From positions 63,839,249 to 63,903,248 of the forward strand of contig NC_088295.1 of NCBI RefSeq assembly GCF_032854445.1: a stretch of 64,000 nt of DNA, given 5' to 3'. Below are positions 57,095 through 64,000 of this stretch, in pieces (position 1 is the first letter of the stretch; every line of letters begins with the position of its first letter). The stretch is from Liolophura sinensis (taxonomy: Eukaryota; Mollusca; Polyplacophora; Chitonida; Chitonidae). The notes beneath the pieces are model-generated. The model made no database searches. It had not been told where the DNA came from and worked only from the letters and a program-made list of their open reading frames with translations. Position numbers and translations under genes: made by a program.

Positions 57095-60000
57095 ATGGCT
57101 GACGTGGAGCAAACTCCGACAGCCACTGAGGAAATTCCGACCGACACAGTTAAAGATGACGGCGGACCCAGCGAAAAAGAAGCCAACAAACCACCTAGTC
57201 CTAAACCAGATACTGAAGTTGCCCCTCCTTTAGTTTCAGTTGACAAACGTAAGCTGTTTACTTTATTATCACTGCATGCTCAGCGTTCCAAAATAGTTTT
57301 GAAGGAGTATAATAATAATTGAAGGAATATAATAATAAAAGGCAACTATGTTATGACATAGTAACTTGTAAATTTCAGAAAATAACTGTGTTTTTGTCTG
57401 ACATTCACAACTCTTAATTTTGATTATCATCTGCCTCCAGTTTATTGTGTTGCATTCTTTTGTGTGCTATAACATATCAAGCTGAAAACAAAAATCAAAA
57501 GTTTGTGAGGAGACTTTGTCCTACGAGTAGCCTGTTCATTAAATCATTAAAATGTTCATACTGGCTTTATGCTGACATCAATGCAGTAAAATTTCCTTAT
57601 TAAATTTACAGATATAAAAATTTCCTTATTAAATTTACAGATATAAATTGCTGTTTTGTTACTTTGTTGTCAGAAAATTGTCTGCCAAATGACTAGTAAG
57701 ATGTGAACAAGTACTTTCTTGCAAATTAGGTCTATGCTGTAGCATTTATAGCATAATGTTATATGTGACAAATTAAAATATTTTACTGATGTAAATACTG
57801 AATCTGAAATGTTTAATTGTTTGTAACAATAATTTTGATGGAAATCCTGAATTTATATGCTTCATTGGCTTGTAAAACTGCAGTCTCATTGTAATGTAAC
57901 ACAACACTACATGGCACTTGTATAATGGTTGATTAACACTGTAATCTAAGGTACCTCTACTGCTCTTGTTTATAAGACATCATTTTCTTATAACGTACAA
58001 TGTATATGGTAGCATCTATGCATATATAGCCTGTTGTGCATGTGTACACAGTTGAGCCTTTGCCAACTTGACGGTAGCCTCGCAGCCTATACATGTACAC
58101 AGACAGAGTAAACATTGCCTATGTGCATAAGCAGTGCTCACATTTGACTGTCCAGTCATAAAGCTCAACACATTGGAAGTTAATACTAACAACAGAAAGC
58201 ACCTTAATCCAGATATAAAAGGCATGAAGTGTTAATCCTTTTAATCTGTTGTATTCTGAGACCATGCAGGGACTTGTCACTCTAGGATATTATTTAACCT
58301 GCCAGTGCCATTGTTAGCCCAAGTTTTCACACATTACAAAACAAATCTGTATGGAAACAAATGCCAATTGGCCTTTAACCTAGATTATAAGCGTTTTAAT
58401 ATGTTGACAAACTCTATGACACTTGAATTCAGCTATCTTCTGTAATACCTTAATTAATATTATTTCTTTCGGATTCGAAAGCTTTGAGGTTCCATTTAAT
58501 GACATCACTGTACTTGAAGTTTTGGTGACAAAAGTTAAAGACATCAGTTTAGAAACATGCATTCCACAAACATAGAATACATAATGACATGGAATAAGCT
58601 CTGTGGGTTAAATTTTGTTTCACACAAGAGAAAGTTTGTCAGTTAAATGTATTTGCCATATGCAGGTGTTTTTCTCCAGACCCTTCAGCAGATTTTCGTC
58701 CATTTACTTGAAATATTCTTCAGCACTGTTAACCACTAACTAGATAGATAATTGGTCCTTGTAATCCTAAGCAAGAGAAATTAGCTGCGCACTTGTTCAG
58801 GTATTGAAAATTATGTTTAAAAATGACGAAAAATTACATATTTTAGTTACTTTTGTAGTAATGGACATAAAATTGTTGTGTGTAGAGTCATTCTGAATAT
58901 TCGTTTAATTTTACATCAGCTGTCAAAGATGATGGCAAGAAAGAAGAGAAGAAGACGGTTAAAAAAGAGGAAGGCAAGAAAACAACTGCTGGCAAAGGTG
59001 GTGCTCAGATGAAGGTTTGTATTAATTTCTCGTAACTAGGCTACATTTTTAGCTCTTAAATATGGCCATTGTTTATTTACATGTAACTCAAAAATAATTT
59101 TTACATCCCATGGAGTGTTCAGAGCAAATTATCATAATTATTCATTATTTTCCACAGTGTTAACAGAATTCAATATTTATAGAAATTATATAATTGCACT
59201 TTATTGATTGTGTTGTGAAAACATTTGGCATGGGCATAAAGGCTTCCAGATGGGAAATTTCCAGTAGTATGTAGAGGGTTCCTGTGTAAGATAATGATTT
59301 GCTCTTTTGGAAACAAAATCTGGTGATTGGAGTGCCTTCAGTGGTATTTACCAAGCAGAGATTGTTGCCTGCTTATCAGGTGAGGTCTGCCAGTTATCGT
59401 GCTAAAATCCAATACAATGGCTGCTGGTTTGTCACGCCAGCTATCATTTATCAGGCTTTTGTCAGCTCTGGCAGGCAGGGTCAATAACGTATTGTATCGC
59501 GACAAAACCTAATTTGAGGCTGCCTGAGCGATATAAATGGATACTCCACTGACCCGTAAAGACGAAGTCCTAGTCGAGTGTGTCCGACAGTGCACAGATC
59601 TCTGATAAATGAAGATTAAAGTATATTAAACATACGCAAAGTTTGTGAAGGCATTCTTGTCTCTTTCACATTTGTACTGACTGTACTGTTCTCAAAGCAA
59701 AGGTTATGATCTTGTCAGGTTTTAATCAACTAATGCTTTACCCTTACCACAGCCAGAGTAAGCTCCTGACCATTGAGGTCTCAGGCTCAAATCTGGTTCT
59801 TGCTGATTTGGTTGTGGTTTTTAATCAGAGTGTTTGTCTGGTGCTTGGCATTGTGCTGTTGTTGACTGCAGAGGCTGTGGTTTCCTCCATAAGTAAGCCA
59901 GATCGGCTTTGTACAAGTGGAAATTTCCAGTCAAATAAACAGATAAATGTGAACTTGGTTATAGAACCAGTCCTAATCATTGCACAATTGTTTGATTTTT

Positions 60001-63000
60001 TTATTAACCTATTAGCCTGCAAAGAAGAATGTTGTATTGTCTGGCGAGGCAATGAAAGAAATGCAGAAGCAGGCAAAATTATACAAGGAGGAGCGCAGAT
60101 TGACAGTAAGTGTTATATTAGTACTACAATCAAGTTCTCAGAACCTGTAGAACTACAAACACAAATGTACTGATTCAGTTTGTTTGTTTTTTTTTATTTT
60201 TTTGAGTGTTTTTTGGGCTTTTTTTACACTGCATCTAAGGTGAACAGCTTCCAATGCTATGCCCAGCAGTTGGGGATAGAGCACCATGTGACCTGATGTT
60301 TTAGCTCAGTCTTTCATGGTTTTACACTCGCAGAACAGAATGAAATATTTATTAAGGTAATGGGGAAGCTATGCCCAGACCTAATCAACAATAGAGAATG
60401 CCATCTGGTCGGAGTGAATAAAACATAGCCCTGGCTACAGAGTGGGATGGTGGATCGCTTGCCTGTGCACCTCTGATTTGATTGACTGTTGTCATGTCTT
60501 AATTTGAACTCAATTTGTACTCTTTTTTTATTTGATATTGTAGATATACTTTGTATCTGTTTATAGTTAGATGCAGCATACATGTATACAATATGGTGCA
60601 TTTATTGACTAATAATCACTGATAGTGATGGTTTTATCTTCTAGATTAAGTAAAAAAAAGTCAACAACAGATTTGTGTTTTAGGCACATTAATTAACATT
60701 GTTACATAATAAATAAGATTTGATAGTTCAGTAACCACATGATGGTGTTTTCACCATAACTGCTTAAACTGACCTAAGAGGTGAGCTTGAATAACCCTCA
60801 ATTATATCAGAGACAGTCCATTATTGAACTTGATGGCATTGAACTAATCAAATACCACCACTGAAAACTAGTGAAGATTTGCTGACTATTATCATCAAGT
60901 GAGAAATATAATATCCTTGCTGAAAGAGTTGGTTTTGTCAGCAATAAGGTCAGAAGTAATTTGGCACATCACTGTTAGTGGACTAAAAATTGTATGGCTT
61001 TTAATCAGCCAGGTGCATTGATTTGTTTGCCAGTCTGCCTGCCACCTGTATCAAAAGCATTCACCTGGCTGTGGTGCAGGAATCAATACAGACTAAAGGT
61101 GTCACTAATTGGTGAAGTTTGTATCAGGAAACTGTGCTGCAGACTGTGAATAGACAATGTATCAGCATAATAGGTAACCTCAATGGCCACATTACTTTAA
61201 CAACTCTTAATTAAGGCATTTCTGAATTTCGAATGTCCTATATAGATATAACAATGCTGTCAGTATTACAGCTTCAAACCCAAGCTCAAATACCCACCTC
61301 TAATTCAATAAAGCTGTGATATCAGATCTTTGAAGTATAGCATTAGCAATGATACAAATACATATAAACCGATTTAGAGAACAGTTAAGGCAGAATTACA
61401 TTGTTGTCTCACAAAAACATTAAACAAATATTGTTTCTCTTTGACAGATGGATGGCCGACACAACTACCTTTTCAAACAGGTAAAAAGTTAGCAAATAGA
61501 ATTGAAACAATATGCTATTGGAATTTATGAAGTTGATTGTTAAAGTTATTTGTAAAACGTAATCTCTAATCTAAAAAAACTAATCAAGTGCTATTTTTAA
61601 TAGATTTTATTCCTGTTCTGATCTGATGCACATATAACTTCGTTTTCTTGGCTGACTTATAAGTAGCTATAACACTTAATCATAATATCACGAATATGAA
61701 ATAAATTATTTTATATTTTGTAGTTGGCTGATGCAACAGGACTAGATGTGTCTGTAGCTGAGGATTTTATTCTCGGAGATGAAAAGGTAGGCTGAAACTG
61801 GCACGTAGCTCTGTGGAACCAATAAAATTAATACACATAATGTTCCAATAAAATATTTAACAATCATGTAAATAGTAGTAAATGAATTTATATTAAAGTA
61901 CTTGTATAATGACTAAATGTTATATTAACTTAACTGTGTAGGTGTGGCAAAAAATGTCTATCACAGTTGATGGCTACCATGGATCTCTGTTTTAATTTCA
62001 GTTTGATACAATTGGTGACTTTTTGAGCGCCGGTGGATCCAGAAAACTCATGTTCTTCTATCAGGATATGGCTGTGAGTAGCATTGCTATTTAAAAATAT
62101 TTATTAAGGTTTGTTGACATGAAATGTGCACTCATTTAGCAGTCTTGACTGCCCCGATGAAATAGAAAGTCCAGCATCTTTGGTAGGAATTGGGTAAGTT
62201 TTCAATAGGTAAAGAAAAGAATCTTTGAATGACTGATGCACTTGGAAATGATGAAGTAACTTGTTTGTTCTTTTCTTTTTTTTTTTCTTTTTTTTTATCC
62301 CCTAAATTTTATGTTGCTTGTATTTTCGCTTAATGTACAAGACCTCAGGCAAAAAACAGCATTCTCCCTCATATCTAACTTTTGAGCATGAATGCAATTG
62401 CAATGAAACTTAGTTTTGTAAACACGTGAATTTTTCCTCCCAGCGGGATCCCAGGACAGATAACATCAGTTCTGCTGGAGGTGCTAATGTACAAAAACGA
62501 CTCTTCATCACAAATGGATCAACAGAGGTGAGGCAATTTGTGATTATCTTGAGAAACAGTGTTATTAATATAAGAAGCTATTCATGCCCTCTAGATGTCC
62601 TGAGTTCAGCCCTTGACCAATGAAGTTGCAGGTTTGAATCCTGCCGGCTTGATTGTAGCCTTATAACAGAAGGTTTATCAGCGTCTGGCATGGTGCAGTT
62701 GTTTCCCTTTTTGTTCTTTCCATCCTCCTCCGCCCATCTGCCAAGTGCCATCATATAGGTGATATTCTTCACTTCAGCTTAACACAGGAACAAATAAATG
62801 CAGTTAGGCATGAAAATTACATGATAATTCATGCATTAAGATTTTTGTAATAATTTTCCTTCCTTGTGTTATTTTATTCATTTTAAAAGATGCCTCATTA
62901 AAAATTTTCAGGGATTATGTGGAATGTGTTTGTATTTCCTGCGAACAACAGAAAAAGCCATTACACTACAGAACATCGCACAGGAAGTGAACTTTGGTGT

Positions 63001-64000
63001 TATAGACTGCTCAGGGGGGCAAGTTCTTGTAGGAGTTGAAAAGTACTTCTCTAAAGTACTCCTGCCATCCTTAAAAGGGCTTGAAGTAAGTTGTCAAATC
63101 ACAAAGAAATATAATATAAACTGTATGTTGGAATACAAGCAGAATAAATATAAACTGAAAGATTGCATTGAGTAATGAAGGCTTACAGTTGACTTAAAAG
63201 ATTTCTCTCATTTATTGGAAAGTTGTATTCAGTCACTTTTGCATTAGCCACTGCTGGATATCCACACATTCCAAAGTGTTCAATGGTTGGAGTTTGTTTT
63301 GACAAACTACAAATAAACACACTCTTTCAACATGGAGATTTTGTTTTTGTAGAGCTGGGGAAATTTATCAGAGAGCAAGAATGGAAACAACAACCAGGTT
63401 GCAGATTTCTTAGAAGTTATGGAGAAATTTGTGAACAACCTGATGGGAGCAGTGGCTAACATGAAGGGGCAGGTAACACTTGCAGAAAATGGTACCACCC
63501 CTCAACTGGACACCATGAAAACTCCTGCAGATTATCAAGTAGCTGGTAAGTTTTACAGTTATTGACTTACATTGCTGTACATGATTGCGAGAAAGATTCC
63601 TGTCATTAAAGGACAGTTTTTTGATACTCACTTCTAAGGCTGTCCACAGTAAAGGGTAATACTGCAGATTAATTGCTTTGTTTCACCTACATTTTAAAAG
63701 CAATTATTAGGAATATTCAAGTCACAGTTGTAATGGACAGTGTAGATGTCTTTTAAAGTTTTCTGGTGATAATCTGTTTAATCTGCATGAGATATTTTAC
63801 GGTAGTTTTGATTGTGAATTTTTCTCTAAGGCAGTCACCCCACACACATTGCTTTGCACAAACTGAATCCTGAGCGCTGTTTTGTAGCATCAAACACAGA
63901 GTTAGTGGAGAAACTTGAGGAGTTACTACTGGTGTGGTCTAAGCAGATAGAGCAGGTGTTAGCAGAGAGTGAACAGATGAGGAGGGAGGCAGATGACATT
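57095..64000 (+). CDS. Axonemal dynein heavy chain, outer-arm DNAH5/DNAH8 class (5' ten exons, partial)
   Basis: It encodes a motor subunit of ciliary outer dynein arms (the gamma-type heavy chain in algal terms). Exons: 57095-57248, 58920-59014, 60016-60105, 61448-61480, 61724-61786, 62002-62073, 62444-62527, 62912-63085, 63353-63545, 63831 to beyond the edge. Every junction has GT/AG and matching phase, giving 376 codons. The start has a strong context (AGCCATGGC). Residues 1-~83 are a Pro/Glu/Lys-rich tail (VKDDGKKEEKKTVKKEEGKK), followed by MDGRHNYLFKQ, LADATGLDVSVAEDFILGDE, FLSAGGSRKLMFFYQDMA, LYFLRTTEKAITLQNIAQEV and LLLVWSKQIEQVLAESEQMR. These follow the DNAH5/DNAH8 N-terminal (DHC_N1) region. 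Full proteins have ~4,500 residues, so over 90 percent lies to the right. The charged tail favours DNAH8, but the 5/8 split is uncertain in invertebrates. Confidence 0.94.
57588..57648. repeat. 29-bp tandem duplication in dynein intron 1
   Basis: AAATTTCCTTATTAAATTTA followed by CAGATATA occurs twice with a 29-bp period, essentially perfect. Confidence 0.9.
59745..59955 (+). mobile_element. Third SINE family (tRNA-like head), copy 1, dynein intron 2
   Basis: CTGACCATTGAGGTCTCAGG, then CTCAAATCTGG (B-box-like), GCTTGGCATTGTGCTGTTG and a CAAATAAACAGATAAATG end. It matches, module for module, the copy at 62575-62800. Confidence 0.6.
62575..62800 (+). mobile_element. Third SINE family (tRNA-like head), copy 2, dynein intron 7
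   Basis: CTTGACCAATGAAGTTGCAG, GTTTGAATCCTGCCGGCTTG (B-box), GTCTGGCATGGTGCAGTTGT and an ACAAATAAATGCAG end parallel the copy at 59745. Confidence 0.62.

Noticed and set aside
59706-60173. Plus-strand ORF of 155 codons
   Set aside because: It runs through a SINE and across dynein exon 3 in the wrong frame.

Overview
The window is eukaryotic, metazoan and most likely molluscan DNA. It has AT-rich introns with GT/AG splice sites, two well-conserved animal genes broken by the window edges, and about two dozen copies of one tRNA-headed SINE. That SINE's head (GCCTCCGTGGCTCAGTCGG) and 3' tail (CGTAAAACACCAATCAAAT) look like the V-SINE type (RUDI-like) known to be widespread in mollusc genomes. 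The species cannot be named from sequence alone.

Layout. At 0.3-5.85 kb, minus strand, are the first seven coding exons of UFL1, the UFM1 E3 ligase, running off the left edge. At 57.1-64 kb, plus strand, are the first ten exons of an outer-arm axonemal dynein heavy chain of the DNAH5/DNAH8 class, running off the right edge. The roughly 50 kb between them is accessory. From left to right it holds: the N-terminal part of a broken Tc1-like transposase (7.75-8.2 kb); a tandem segmental duplication carrying a duplicated terminal coding exon (10.2-14.2 kb), with a nearly intact Tc1/mariner element in the second copy; a degenerate non-LTR retrotransposon (15.6-17.9 kb); a decayed Mutator-like transposase (17.9-18.8 kb); several satellites; a large multi-exon KDZ-type (HMGXB3-like) transposase gene on the minus strand (34.8-45.0 kb) with a 2.8-kb minisatellite in one intron; a small unrecognised minus-strand gene (47.0-50.6 kb) with plus-strand exons of a PIP-box/RPA-binding repair-protein N terminus inside its intron; and the C-terminal part of a broken Tc1-like transposase (53.6-53.9 kb).

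Main point of interest. The two broken Tc1 halves lie in the same orientation 45 kb apart. They break at about the same codon, and at the break each abuts one copy of the same ~42-bp sequence (41/42 identical), in opposite orientations. This is the geometry expected if a ~45-kb segment containing the KDZ transposase gene had inserted, with inverted-repeat ends, into one Tc1 copy between UFL1 and the dynein gene. It remains a hypothesis: no clean target-site duplication is visible, the KDZ gene has an apparent frameshift, and many old SINEs lie inside.

Exon coordinates were read by eye from splice consensus, phase agreement and family similarity. No alignment or search was run.
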